A stretch of 64,000 nucleotides of DNA, taken from positions 1-64,000 of the forward strand of contig JANYHB010000013.1 of NCBI GenBank assembly GCA_025359265.1, given 5' to 3'. Below the pieces are notes generated by a model, which was not told the DNA's origin, ran no database searches, and worked only from the letters and a program-made list of their open reading frames with translations. Source of the DNA: Hyphomicrobiales bacterium (lineage in GTDB: Bacteria > Pseudomonadota > Alphaproteobacteria > Rhizobiales > Aestuariivirgaceae). Of this stretch, positions 26,058 through 34,982 are shown in pieces. The position numbers and the translations under genes are program-made. Positions within the stretch are counted from its first letter, which is position 1; every line of letters starts with the position of its first letter.

Positions 26058-26502
26058 GGCGAATCTCTCCGCCCCAATATAGGCGAAGATGCCCCTGCTT
26101 TTGAGGGGCTTCGGCAGCAATCTCTTGAAGGCTCAAAACTAGCCATGTTGGCCATTATGTCCGCCGAATTCGGCAATGTTGTCTGCAGCAAAGTCATTTC
26201 ATCAATACTTTCGACACGGATCTGAAATGCAGTTGTGGCTGCGATGACGCATTCAATGTAGGCTTTATGGGGCTGGTGCGGGCTTTGACATTGAAATCTG
26301 TGTGCGTTTCGCCAAGCTCCGTCCGGGCTGAGCTCTCAAGCCCGAGTTATAGAATCCAATAACACGTTGAGGTCCATGCAAAGCCAGACGCATCAGAATG
26401 CTTAAGCGCTTGGGAGCACTTGCGGGACTTTGAATGTGACGATCGTGCATTGACATGTGCAACTACATTTTGCAACGTCTTATGAGAATGTGGTAGTTTT
26501 AC
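26058..26502. other. Intergenic gap between uvrD and a nuclease-like gene
   Basis: This 445-base stretch carries no ORF that I can support on either strand and no tRNA or terminator-type hairpin. It must hold the divergent promoters of uvrD and the PD-(D/E)XK gene. TTGACA at 26450-26455 is a possible -35 element, but no well-spaced -10 follows it. Composition shifts toward AT near the nuclease-like gene, as at the border of an acquired segment. Confidence 0.5.
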
Positions 26503-27720
26503 ATGAAAAACGAACTTGCGGCGCTGCTGGGAGACGAGGACTTCAGAAATATCGACGAGAAATTCGGACGATTCAATTTGTTTGAGGCCATCGGTGCAGT
26601 GAAAGGCGAATTGAAACATTCCAATTTTCTTGGCCACCTGATGTCCCCCCAGGCATCACATGGACTCGGCGCCTTGCCATTGCAGATGATTTTGCACTGT
26701 TTCCTGAGAGAATATCGAAATGAGGGCAGGCCCATTGGCGAGTTGGATTTGATACTCGCCGATCTGGATGACAGCATTGTTTATCGTGAGTTGGACAATA
26801 TTGACATTTTAGTAGAGCATCGGCCCCTGAAGCTCCTTGTCGCGGTTGAGAACAAGATTTGGGCCAAAGAAGGAAAAGATCAACTAAGAAATTATCGTGG
26901 CAAGATTGAAGCGAAATACCCCGGATGGGATCATCGTCTCATATTCCTGACTCCGGAAGGTGAGGAACCTTCCGACTCTTTTTGGAAAAAATGTGACTAT
27001 TCTGTAATAGCCGACACAATCGGAAAACTTGCAAGTAGGATCGAGGCGACAGCTTCGGAATCCATAATCTTGATTTTACGTCAGTACGTGGAAATGTTGA
27101 GGAGGCATATTGTGGATGATATGGAACTGAATGAGTTGGCCGCGAAAGTATACGCAAGGCACAAAGCCGCATTCGATTTTGTCTTCAAGTTAATGCCAAA
27201 TTCACCATTTGGTCTTTTAGAAGTAATTGAGCCAAAGCTAAGAGAGAACCCAGAATGGGAAATAGATAGGCAATACAGTACTAAACTACTCTTTGCTCCA
27301 AAATCTTGGCTTAAGTTTCCGGTCTTGAACAACTGCGACAAACAGATATGGACCAAGACAGGGCGTAGCCTTGTCTTTGAGGTCAAGTCTGAATTCACTG
27401 AGTCTCAAAATTATTCCTACAGGGTTCGACTTTCAATTTTGCTTGGTTCAGCGCCCGAAAGCACACGTCAATATTTCTTCGACGCGGCAAGCAAGGATCC
27501 AAAATTATTCCAGGGGCGGAGTGGTTCTTTAAGCGATAAACAAACTGCCCTTTACGCAACAGAACTCATGAAAAATGAGGATGCGAAGAATCTAAGTGAC
27601 GAGGAGCGAGTAGAGAAGATTTCCAATTCGTGGATGGATTTTGTCCAAACAAAATTGCCCGCGCTCGCTGCCAGAATCGAAGAACTTGCGCAGAAATTTC
27701 CAACTAGCTCATTGGCCTAG
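26503..27720 (+). CDS. PD-(D/E)XK nuclease superfamily protein (probable)
   Basis: In this 405-residue soluble protein the N-terminal 190 residues resemble the PD-(D/E)XK fold. The pattern is NIDILVEH (about 99-106), then KLLVAVENKIWAKEGKDQL (about 110-128). The latter supplies the acidic residue and the E-x-K pair of the core, and a glutamine helix (KDQLRNYRGK) follows. This matches the PDDEXK_4-type proteins found beside restriction and defence genes. The C-terminal half is not recognised. Codon use is more AT-rich than in the neighbours, which suggests transfer. No methylase or toxin partner is adjacent, so its job (defence, recombination or other) is open. Confidence 0.65.
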   Translation: MKNELAALLGDEDFRNIDEKFGRFNLFEAIGAVKGELKHSNFLGHLMSPQASHGLGALPLQMILHCFLREYRNEGRPIGELDLILADLDDSIVYRELDNIDILVEHRPLKLLVAVENKIWAKEGKDQLRNYRGKIEAKYPGWDHRLIFLTPEGEEPSDSFWKKCDYSVIADTIGKLASRIEATASESIILILRQYVEMLRRHIVDDMELNELAAKVYARHKAAFDFVFKLMPNSPFGLLEVIEPKLRENPEWEIDRQYSTKLLFAPKSWLKFPVLNNCDKQIWTKTGRSLVFEVKSEFTESQNYSYRVRLSILLGSAPESTRQYFFDAASKDPKLFQGRSGSLSDKQTALYATELMKNEDAKNLSDEERVEKISNSWMDFVQTKLPALAARIEELAQKFPTSSLA

Positions 27721-27911
27721 GCACAGCGCGGCAAATCCTGCTTTTCTAACTTTACCGCCAGTTCCGTTTGCAGTTTGCGCCAATAGGCGGCTGTCTCCGT
27801 GTCTCCCGATTTCTCGCAGAGCAGGGCGTGGCGTGCGGCTTCCCCGGCGGCACTACGGCCGTGGACAAACACCAAGGCTTCGGCGAAGTGAGCAAATCCA
27901 TTGTTGATCAT
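27717..27911 (-). CDS. Small conserved protein of unknown function
   Basis: This is a 64-residue protein with the pattern FAEALVFVHGRSAAGEAARHA...CEKSGDTETAAYWRKL, which I know as a recurrent small alphaproteobacterial protein with no assigned function. It is mostly helical and soluble. The ATG at 27911 is preceded by GAGGGAGA and is preferred over an in-frame codon 18 bases upstream. Its stop overlaps that of the convergent nuclease-like gene by four bases. Confidence 0.72.
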   Translation of the reverse strand: MINNGFAHFAEALVFVHGRSAAGEAARHALLCEKSGDTETAAYWRKLQTELAVKLEKQDLPRCA

Positions 27912-28003
27912 ATTGCATCTCCCTCTCACGAACTTTATTCTAAAACCGCGTTACATCGGAAATAGTTCCATAATTTTGCAAGAATGTGACGATTGCGGGG
28001 CAA

Positions 28004-28492
28004 TCACGCTTTTGTGGCTGGCAGTCCAATTTTGTGACCGACCTGTGGGGGCAGGGGCAAGGTTTTGTGCAGTGCAGCCAAGGCTTCGACGCGGGCGCGC
28101 ACCTCATCTGGAAAGGGCGAGGTGCGGTGAGTCGTCAAATCAACGTGGCTGACCATGACTTCCAGCACACAGGCGAGGTAAGAACTTTCACCGCGAAACA
28201 TTTGCTGCACATAGTGCACCCGCTTGGCATCGCTGCCGATCAGCTGTTGTTCAATGCGCACCTGCTCTCCCGCCTGCAATTCATTGGCGTAGGATGTGTG
28301 GGTTTCCAATGTGAAGAAGCTGTTGTTGGTGGCTTTCACATAGTCTGGCCCCAGACCGAGGGAAGCAAACATTTCATCGGCGGCCCGATCAAACATGACG
28401 GCGTAGTAAGCCATGTTGAGATGGCCGTTGTAATCGGTCCATTGGCTTTCAACCGTCTGTAACTTCCCGATGTAGGGTTTGGCATTTGTCAT
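28004..28492 (-). CDS. Thioesterase family protein (hot-dog fold, 4HBT)
   Basis: This 162-residue protein has the 4-hydroxybenzoyl-CoA thioesterase signature WTDYNGHLNMAYYAVMFDRA (about residues 18-37), with the catalytic-type D-x-x-G-H. LETHTSYANELQAGE and VEVMVSHVDLTTHRTSPFP-like strands follow. It is closest in style to the thioesterase units associated with carnitine/betainyl-CoA metabolism, but the acyl substrate is uncertain. It is divergent from the FAD oxidase gene, with a 36-base gap, so the two promoters overlap. Confidence 0.88.
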   Translation of the reverse strand: MTNAKPYIGKLQTVESQWTDYNGHLNMAYYAVMFDRAADEMFASLGLGPDYVKATNNSFFTLETHTSYANELQAGEQVRIEQQLIGSDAKRVHYVQQMFRGESSYLACVLEVMVSHVDLTTHRTSPFPDEVRARVEALAALHKTLPLPPQVGHKIGLPATKA

Positions 28493-28528
28493 GGTAAAAC
28501 TTTTCGCCTGTGATAGTTTCGCGAACCC

Positions 28529-29923
28529 ATGGATACACTATCATCCCAAGCCAATATAGAGCGCGCCATTGCCGCCGCGAAGGTGCTTTTGGGCGACAGG
28601 GTTTCCACAGCACCGACGGTGCGTGAACAACACGGCAAAGATCTGACATGGAATGAAGGCGCGCCGCCAGATGCGGTGGCCTTCGTGAAAGCCACTGATG
28701 AAGTTCAGGCTCTGGTAAAAATCTGCGCCCACGAGCAAGTGCCGATCATTCCTTTCGGCGCCGGTACTTCCCTGGAAGGGCATTTCACTGCGCCCAAGGG
28801 CGGCATTTGCCTTGATCTCAGTGGAATGAACCGCATAATCGAGGTGAACTCTGAGGATCAGGATTGCCGCGTGGAGGCTGGTGTGACACGCAAGACGATC
28901 AACGCACATTTGCGCGACCAAGGCTTGATGTTCCCGATTGACCCCGGCGCTGATGCCACGATTGGGGGCATGGCTTCCACCCGCGCTTCCGGCACCAATG
29001 CGGTGCGCTATGGCACCATGCGAGAGAATGTGATGGGCCTGACGGTGGTGTTGGCCGATGGCCGCGTGATCAAGACGGGCACGCGGGCGCGCAAATCTTC
29101 TTCGGGTTATGATCTCACGCGGTTGTTTGTGGGTGCTGAGGGCACATTGGGTGTGATCACCGAAGTTCAGCTTAAGCTGCATGGCATTCCGGAAGCCGCC
29201 TCGGCTGGCGTTTGCGTGTTTCCTTCGATCGAGGCCTGCTGCCGCACTGCCATTGAGACCATTCAAATGGGCATTCCCATTGCCCGCATTGAATTGGTGG
29301 ACTCTGAACACGTCAAAGCCATCAATGCCTATTCAAAACTATCGATGACGGTTGCGCCCACCCTGTTTGTCGAATTTCATGGCACGACGGCAGGAGTGGC
29401 TGAGCAGGCTGCACGCTTTGGCGAAATAGCGGCGGGCAATGGTGGCGGCACTTTCCAGTGGGCTACGCAAGAAGAAGAGCGGCTGAAACTCTGGCAAGCG
29501 CGCCATGATGCTTTCTGGGCCACCAAGGCGATGAAGCCCGGCAAGCAAGAAACGAGTGCCACTGACGTGTGCGTGCCGATTTCAAAACTGGCCGAATGTG
29601 TTGTTGAAACGCAGAAAGATTTGGCAGCCAATGATATTTACGGCCCGATCATTGGCCATGTCGGCGATGGCAATTTCCATGTGGTGCTGTTCTGCGACCC
29701 CGCAAACGCGGACGAAGTAAAACGCGTGAAAGCGGTTTATGACCGAATGATCAACCGCGCACTTGCGGCAGGTGGCACATGTACGGGCGAACATGGCATC
29801 GGTTCGGGTAAGCGCGATTATTTGCGCCGCGAGCATGGCGAAGGTGTTGCGGTAATGCGCCAGATAAAGCTGGCGCTCGATCCCTTTAATTTGATGAACC
29901 CCGGCAAAAATGCCGGGCCGTAA
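28529..29923 (+). CDS. FAD-linked oxidase, D-lactate dehydrogenase (cytochrome) type
   Basis: This 464-residue enzyme of the GlcD/LDHD group oxidises a D-2-hydroxyacid (probably D-lactate) and passes electrons to the respiratory chain. The FAD-binding PCMH domain has PFGAGTSLEGH (about 76-86) and IGGMASTRASGTNAVRYGTM. The C-terminal substrate domain has HVGDGNFHV and GGTCTGEHGIGSGKRDYL with the metal/substrate histidines. Length fits the family. There is no GlcE/GlcF subunit nearby, which favours the single-subunit D-lactate dehydrogenase form. It is convergent with and abuts the sulfotransferase gene. Confidence 0.9.
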   Translation: MDTLSSQANIERAIAAAKVLLGDRVSTAPTVREQHGKDLTWNEGAPPDAVAFVKATDEVQALVKICAHEQVPIIPFGAGTSLEGHFTAPKGGICLDLSGMNRIIEVNSEDQDCRVEAGVTRKTINAHLRDQGLMFPIDPGADATIGGMASTRASGTNAVRYGTMRENVMGLTVVLADGRVIKTGTRARKSSSGYDLTRLFVGAEGTLGVITEVQLKLHGIPEAASAGVCVFPSIEACCRTAIETIQMGIPIARIELVDSEHVKAINAYSKLSMTVAPTLFVEFHGTTAGVAEQAARFGEIAAGNGGGTFQWATQEEERLKLWQARHDAFWATKAMKPGKQETSATDVCVPISKLAECVVETQKDLAANDIYGPIIGHVGDGNFHVVLFCDPANADEVKRVKAVYDRMINRALAAGGTCTGEHGIGSGKRDYLRREHGEGVAVMRQIKLALDPFNLMNPGKNAGP

Positions 29924-30880
29924 CTAGTTCAAGGGTGCGCCGGCCAACCACGATGCACATTCAGGGCCGAGTTCTGCCATGGCCTTATCCTCATAGGCCT
30001 TGATCTCGTCAGCCGAAAGACTATCGCGCCAACGACCGTTGCTGCCTTTGTTGATGAAAGTTGTGGCGCCACCCTTCCACATCATTCCGCCGCGGGGAGT
30101 CATTTCGGCCGCATGGGATTTCATATAGTCAAAGGAACAATGATTGACGATCTCTGGCAAGATTTTTGGATCAACTTTGATTTCGAGAAATTCAGCGATG
30201 CGTTTTATAGTTCCCTCAAGATCCTTCTTCATGTCATTGAAGTGAACAAGCACCACATTTGGCAAATCGCGCAGTTGCCACCATGAGCGGATGTGATGCC
30301 AATAAGGCCAAATGGGAAAGCCATCGCGATTGAACCATTGCCTATAGAACTCATGCGGATCGTCTGTGCCCCGCACCAAAGGATCGGCACCGTGTATCGC
30401 GCCGGTGTTGTACAACGTAAAAAATTCATCCGTCGTGTTGAAATGATGGTTGTGATAGCTCCACGCTGCATCGCGTCCATCACGACCGATGTAAATATAT
30501 TTTGCCTTGGGCGAGAACACCAATGCGTCAACTGGCAGATGGGTCTTGACGAAGCGCCGATGCGTCTGGGTGTCCAACGCCGCAAGGGCAGGCGGCGGCA
30601 AAATCCGTTGATCCACCCAGGGCGAAATCTGGTGGACATTTTTCCCTTCTGCTCCGTCGAAAATCAGCTGCGATACAATCTGTTGGGTCCAGGTTGTGCC
30701 CGATTTTGCATAGGTTGCGATGACTATATCATCATCGCGGAACTTGAAATCGTTCCAGACTGTCGAGTTCATGTGAAAATTATGCAGCTCGCGTGTCTTT
30801 TGTGGCCAAACAATATCGGCGCTGGCAGTGCTTTGCTGGGGGTTCGCTTGCGCCCCCGAAACGTGAGATGTCCTTGCCAT
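29924..30880 (-). CDS. PAPS-dependent sulfotransferase
   Basis: This 318-residue protein of the aryl/amine-type sulfotransferase family should transfer sulfate from PAPS to a small molecule or glycan. The 5'-phosphosulfate loop is TYAKSGTTWTQQ (residues 57-68). IYIGRDGRDAAWSYHNH holds the 3'-phosphate serine region, and the C-terminal FINKGSNGRWRD is the PAPS-binding GxxGxWK-like element. GGGGAG precedes the ATG. It has no PAPS synthesis genes around it. The long ORF that runs antisense through it is the upstream extension of the AsmA gene and is not coding. Confidence 0.9.
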   Translation of the reverse strand: MARTSHVSGAQANPQQSTASADIVWPQKTRELHNFHMNSTVWNDFKFRDDDIVIATYAKSGTTWTQQIVSQLIFDGAEGKNVHQISPWVDQRILPPPALAALDTQTHRRFVKTHLPVDALVFSPKAKYIYIGRDGRDAAWSYHNHHFNTTDEFFTLYNTGAIHGADPLVRGTDDPHEFYRQWFNRDGFPIWPYWHHIRSWWQLRDLPNVVLVHFNDMKKDLEGTIKRIAEFLEIKVDPKILPEIVNHCSFDYMKSHAAEMTPRGGMMWKGGATTFINKGSNGRWRDSLSADEIKAYEDKAMAELGPECASWLAGAPLN

Positions 30881-31024
30881 GGCCGGTCTCCCCTAGTGCG
30901 ATTTCCCCGTCACATCAATTTAAAGCACAAGTTCGGTTTGTTCGCCAGCTATGGTTCAGTTTCAGATCCGATTTTTTTTGGCGATCCCTTGCACACATTT
31001 CCCCTTCGCCTATTCTCTGTCGCC

Positions 31025-34000
31025 ATGAGCGTTTGGAAATCACCTGTTCTCTATATAGGCCTGTTGATTGTCTTGCTGGTCGGCGGGGCTTTGGCTGCAC
31101 CGTTTCTCATTGATTGGAACGGATACCGCGACAAGTTAGAGGCTTATGGCCGTAATTTGTCTGGCCGCGCCGTTGCCATTGATGGGCCGATTGCGGTGCG
31201 GCTGTTTCCCTGGCCAAGGCTTGAGGCTGGCGACGTCAGTGTAGCCAACCCGCAGGGATTTGAATCAGGGCCGATGTTGCAAGCCGCCAAGGTTACGGTG
31301 CATCTGGCTTTGGCCAGTCTCGTGTCGGGGCAAATCCGAGTGGAGCGGATAGATGTTGAAAAGCCGGTGTTGAACTTGGCGCTCAATATCAAGGGAGATG
31401 GTAACTGGCACCTCACACCCGAAACAGCCTTGATGGCAACGGGCCTGCTGAATGATGTGCAGCTTGACGAAATCCATGTGAGCAACGGTGTGTTAAAAAT
31501 TCGTGATGAACGCCATGGCTTTGCACGTGATCTATCAAAAATCTACAGCGTGGTTTCCGCCCCATCGATTGATGGCCCATGGCGGATGAAAGGCACTGGC
31601 CTTGCCAATGATGTGGCTTTGGATATTTTATTTTCAACGTTAGCCGCCAAGAAGGCGCAACCTGTGCAATTTGCCTTTAGACTCTCGCCACAAGATGGTT
31701 CACTGCCTGCACTCAGCTTTGAGGGGAAGGGCGATGGCAGTTCTTATTCAGGCAGTATCGCGCTTCAACCCGTCGAAACCACCGATGGACGCAGGAGCTT
31801 GGATGGGTCGTTGAAGCCTTTGCTTTATCAGGCCAAGGTTCAGATTGATGGCGATCAAGCCAAACTATCCGCCATTCACATCGCGGCGGCGGATCCCAAA
31901 GACACGGGCACGTTGATCGAAGGCGACGCGGCGCTCGATTTATCGCGAGCCACCAAGCTGGATATCCATTTAACCTCTCCCCATATTGACATGGACACGC
32001 TCGCCGGTGAACAGACAATGCGCCTTTGGCAAGCCGGTGGGTTGTTAGGATTGGCTAACAAGCTCATGGCCACATTTCCCGATAATCTCGATTTCAACAC
32101 CACACTGGACGTAAGCGCTTTAACCGCCTCTGGGCAAAATTTGGAGAATGTAAATCTCAAGGCATCGGCCGCTTCAGGCGCCATTCGCATTCAAGATTTA
32201 ACTGCAGATTTGCCCGGTCGTTCGCGGATGAAATTTGGCGGACTGGTTTTCCCCGGCCCCGGTGCAGCAGAGCTTGGGGGTTCTTTGAGTTTTGAAACCA
32301 GCGACGCGCGCAGTTTCACCAAGTGGCTTTGGCCCGAAGGCAGAGATGGCGTTGATCGGTTATGGACGGGGGCCCGCGGTCGCCTTAAAGCCCAAAGCGA
32401 TGTAACTTGGGGCGGGCAACGTTTTGGCTTTCAAAACTTGCAATATGAGTTGGATGGACTTCTAGGCAAAGGTGAGGTTGCGGTTACGCAAGGGCAGATT
32501 CCCGCGGTTCATTTGCAATTATCTGCAGATAAGTTTGATTTAGCGTCTTACGTTTCTGGCGGCCTTTCAAGTCTTACGACGCAGCAAGAACTGCTTTCGC
32601 TTTTGCCCAGCAGCAACGGCTTGGAAAAAAGTCTGGCCTTGGAGTTTGGTGCACTTACCATCAATGGCGTGGAAGCGCAGAGGGTGCGGGTGAATATAAA
32701 TTCCAACGCTTCTGGGTTCGAACTGAAGAACTTTGATATCGGCGCCGTCGAGGGCGCCGAAGTGAAGGGCAATGGTTTGGTTTTGATGTCACCAGAAGGG
32801 CCATCGGGCAATATAAAATTTGTGTTAGGTGCTGCAAGGCCCCACGGTTTTATGCGTTTGCTTGGATTATTGCCACAGGGGCCGGAACCAAAATGGGCAG
32901 GCTCTTTGGCGCGCACCGACATACGCGCCGAATTAAACGTCAAGCCAGGCACAAAAGAACCGTTGGTAAATTATAGTATCAGCGGCAGCAGCGGGCCCTA
33001 CAAAATAGTGAGTTCTGGCACGGTGCAGGATTTGAATGTTGCAGCAGGGGTTGTAGGCGGGCTTTCCGGAACCATTTCTTCGGCGGATGCAAACGATATT
33101 TTGCGATTGATCGGCATCGAATCCAAAGGCTCGGGCACCGGTGATGGGCAAATCGCGGTCACGGTTTCGGGCAATGAAGCGCAGGGCTATAAAACCGCAA
33201 TAGATGTGCAAGGCCAAGGCGCCACGGCTGGCTTTGCCGGAACTTACAGGCCGCAGTTTGGCAAGCTGGGATTTGACGGCACTTTTGCAGTGAATGCCGA
33301 GCATGGCGATGGCGTGCTTGCAGCATTGGGTTTTCCTTTGGCAACGTTGGGGAATGGCCCTCTTGCATTGAAGGTGGAAGCAGTGCCAACGCCTGCTGGA
33401 TTGGCGTTAAAAAACTTTGCTCTTAAGTTTGGCGAGCAAAATATCGAAGGATCAGGTGAGGTCGGTGCTGGGCGCGCCCTGAAGCTTGATGTGTCGGGAG
33501 GCCAAGTGAAACTGATTGATGCTGTTGCGGCAGCCGCATCGCCATGGGCAGGTGTGGGTGCTTTTCCTAATGCAAGTTTTGAAAACGGTTGGCCGTTTGG
33601 CCTTTCAGGAGAAATTTGGCTGCGGCCCACCCGCATTGCGGATTTCTTTGGCCAGTCGGTAAGCGAGCCGATCATTGGCTATGCTTCGGATGCCAAGGGC
33701 CGCAGCTTCCGCGTGATGGGACGATATGCTGATGGAGGTCAACTCAAAATTGACGGCACTTTGAAACCCGAAGGCAATAGTTTTGCCTTGGCTGGTTCGC
33801 TGCACGCTCCACTGGCGTTGGCCCAAATTTTTTCGGGTGGTGACAAACCATTCGGGCCGCGCGGCGCGGCCACAATGGATGGAACCTTTGCCGGCAATGG
33901 ACGCTCGCCCTTGGCGATGTTGAACACCATTTCAGGGGCGGGCACCTTAACCGTTGGTGCTGGGCAAATTGTGGGTTTGGCGCCTGAGCCATTTTATGCG

Positions 34001-34618
34001 ACGATTAAAGCGGCCAAGAGCAATGATGAAATCCAGAAGGCCTTTGCTGATTTGACTTCCAGCCAAGGCATCGCAACGCCGCCGATGAAATTCTTGCTGG
34101 AGGCAAAAGAGGGGGCCATCGCCTTTGCGCCAGTCACCATTGAAACCGAGCAGTTGAAGCTTGCTGTGCAGCCTGCCGCGGATTTGCCGAGTGCGATGCT
34201 ATCCACAATCATAACGCTATCGGCCAAGCAGCAAGCCGAGTTGCCAGAAATGCGGGTTATCTATGAAGGAGCACCCGGTGCCATGCGGCAACGGGTTGAC
34301 GCCGCCTCGCTGGCTTCGAAATTAGGCACGGCCATCATCAACAAAGACATGGCTGAGTTGGACCGTATTGCCCAGGAGCAAAAGAAAGCTGAAGCTGATG
34401 CCGCCCTTCAGGCCCAAGCAGACAAGCAGAAGTTTGACGCCTTCCAGGCCCAACGCGCGGAACTTCGCCTGCAGCAGCGAATGCTTAAAGTGTTTGCCCA
34501 GCAACGCGCCATTGATGCAGTCCGCGCCAAGGCAGCGCTGGACGCGGCGGTGAATTACGGGCTTTCCATTGTGAAAGATGAGAAGCGAAGGCTGTTGCAG
34601 CTAGTGCCCGCGAAGTGA
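31025..34618 (+). CDS. AsmA family protein, large envelope-biogenesis protein
   Basis: This 1197-residue protein has one N-terminal membrane span (about 6-27) and a very long periplasmic part. The start VLYIGLLIVLLVGGALAAPF, then IDWNGYRDKLEAYGRNLSGR and FPWPRLEAGDVSVANPQGF, are typical AsmA. The family includes bridge-like lipid transfer proteins between the membranes. The C-terminus has the AsmA_2-type SGAGTLTVGAGQI region (about 975-990) and ends in an Ala/Gln-rich coiled coil (1110-1175). The frame is open 732 bases further upstream, but that part is antisense to the sulfotransferase. The ATG at 31025 begins the conserved sequence. Confidence 0.93.
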   Translation: MSVWKSPVLYIGLLIVLLVGGALAAPFLIDWNGYRDKLEAYGRNLSGRAVAIDGPIAVRLFPWPRLEAGDVSVANPQGFESGPMLQAAKVTVHLALASLVSGQIRVERIDVEKPVLNLALNIKGDGNWHLTPETALMATGLLNDVQLDEIHVSNGVLKIRDERHGFARDLSKIYSVVSAPSIDGPWRMKGTGLANDVALDILFSTLAAKKAQPVQFAFRLSPQDGSLPALSFEGKGDGSSYSGSIALQPVETTDGRRSLDGSLKPLLYQAKVQIDGDQAKLSAIHIAAADPKDTGTLIEGDAALDLSRATKLDIHLTSPHIDMDTLAGEQTMRLWQAGGLLGLANKLMATFPDNLDFNTTLDVSALTASGQNLENVNLKASAASGAIRIQDLTADLPGRSRMKFGGLVFPGPGAAELGGSLSFETSDARSFTKWLWPEGRDGVDRLWTGARGRLKAQSDVTWGGQRFGFQNLQYELDGLLGKGEVAVTQGQIPAVHLQLSADKFDLASYVSGGLSSLTTQQELLSLLPSSNGLEKSLALEFGALTINGVEAQRVRVNINSNASGFELKNFDIGAVEGAEVKGNGLVLMSPEGPSGNIKFVLGAARPHGFMRLLGLLPQGPEPKWAGSLARTDIRAELNVKPGTKEPLVNYSISGSSGPYKIVSSGTVQDLNVAAGVVGGLSGTISSADANDILRLIGIESKGSGTGDGQIAVTVSGNEAQGYKTAIDVQGQGATAGFAGTYRPQFGKLGFDGTFAVNAEHGDGVLAALGFPLATLGNGPLALKVEAVPTPAGLALKNFALKFGEQNIEGSGEVGAGRALKLDVSGGQVKLIDAVAAAASPWAGVGAFPNASFENGWPFGLSGEIWLRPTRIADFFGQSVSEPIIGYASDAKGRSFRVMGRYADGGQLKIDGTLKPEGNSFALAGSLHAPLALAQIFSGGDKPFGPRGAATMDGTFAGNGRSPLAMLNTISGAGTLTVGAGQIVGLAPEPFYATIKAAKSNDEIQKAFADLTSSQGIATPPMKFLLEAKEGAIAFAPVTIETEQLKLAVQPAADLPSAMLSTIITLSAKQQAELPEMRVIYEGAPGAMRQRVDAASLASKLGTAIINKDMAELDRIAQEQKKAEADAALQAQADKQKFDAFQAQRAELRLQQRMLKVFAQQRAIDAVRAKAALDAAVNYGLSIVKDEKRRLLQLVPAK

Positions 34619-34813
34619 ACGCCAAAGCACCCAAACTCTGATCGCGCTCGATAAATTCCGCCCCTCGCGGCTTCGGTCGATTTCCCCAACCAACGCGGCC
34701 AAAGATTTTTTATCTTCGCCAGCAGCTTTCTTGAGCGCGTCCCAAAATTCAGGTTCCAGTGACAAAGACGTGCGGTGGCCGGCAATGGTAAGAGAGCGTT
34801 TCAGCTCAGTCAT
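34601..34813 (-). CDS. Ribbon-helix-helix domain protein
   Basis: This 70-residue protein has the RHH pattern SLTIAGHRTSLSLEPEFWDA followed by LKKAAGEDKKSLAALVGEID and NLSSAIRVWVL. It resembles the RHH_4-type proteins often encoded after fumC in alphaproteobacteria, and its DNA target is unknown. The frame is open upstream, but the ATG at 34813 overlaps the end of the DUF4169 gene and gives the usual N-terminus. Its 3' end overlaps that of the convergent AsmA gene by 18 bases. Confidence 0.85.
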   Translation of the reverse strand: MTELKRSLTIAGHRTSLSLEPEFWDALKKAAGEDKKSLAALVGEIDRSREGRNLSSAIRVWVLWRSLRGH

Positions 34814-34982
34814 CGCGCTTGTGCCCATCCAGATTTTTTGTGTTTTGCTGATCAAGCAGGCGCAGCAATTCTTTGTCTTCCTTGCGGCGTCCAAATTTCA
34901 GGCGGTTGCCCGCAGACGTGGTTTCACTCTCGACGCGGGCTTTCGCCTTGCGGGCCTGGCGCAGATTGATCACTTCCCCCAT
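34806..34982 (-). CDS. DUF4169 family protein (58 residues)
   Basis: This very short gene was found by direct translation. The protein begins [16 protein letters not shown], continues with NRLKFGRRKEDKELLRLL and ends NLDGHKRDD, the typical DUF4169 profile of unknown function. Its ATG overlaps the fumC stop (TGATG) and its stop overlaps the RHH gene start by eight bases, so fumC, DUF4169 and RHH are translationally coupled. The strongly basic composition suggests nucleic-acid or ribosome contact, which is inference. Confidence 0.88.
   Translation of the reverse strand: MGEVINLRQARKAKARVESETTSAGNRLKFGRRKEDKELLRLLDQQNTKNLDGHKRDD

Noticed and set aside
26058..26502. tRNA or attachment site at the border of the nuclease-like gene
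   Set aside because: No cloverleaf, no TTCGA-type T loop and no flanking direct repeat were found.
30293..31024. Upstream extension of the AsmA frame, giving a 1441-residue ORF
   Set aside because: The first 244 codons are antisense to the well-supported sulfotransferase gene, have no AsmA-like sequence, and the typical membrane start is at 31025.
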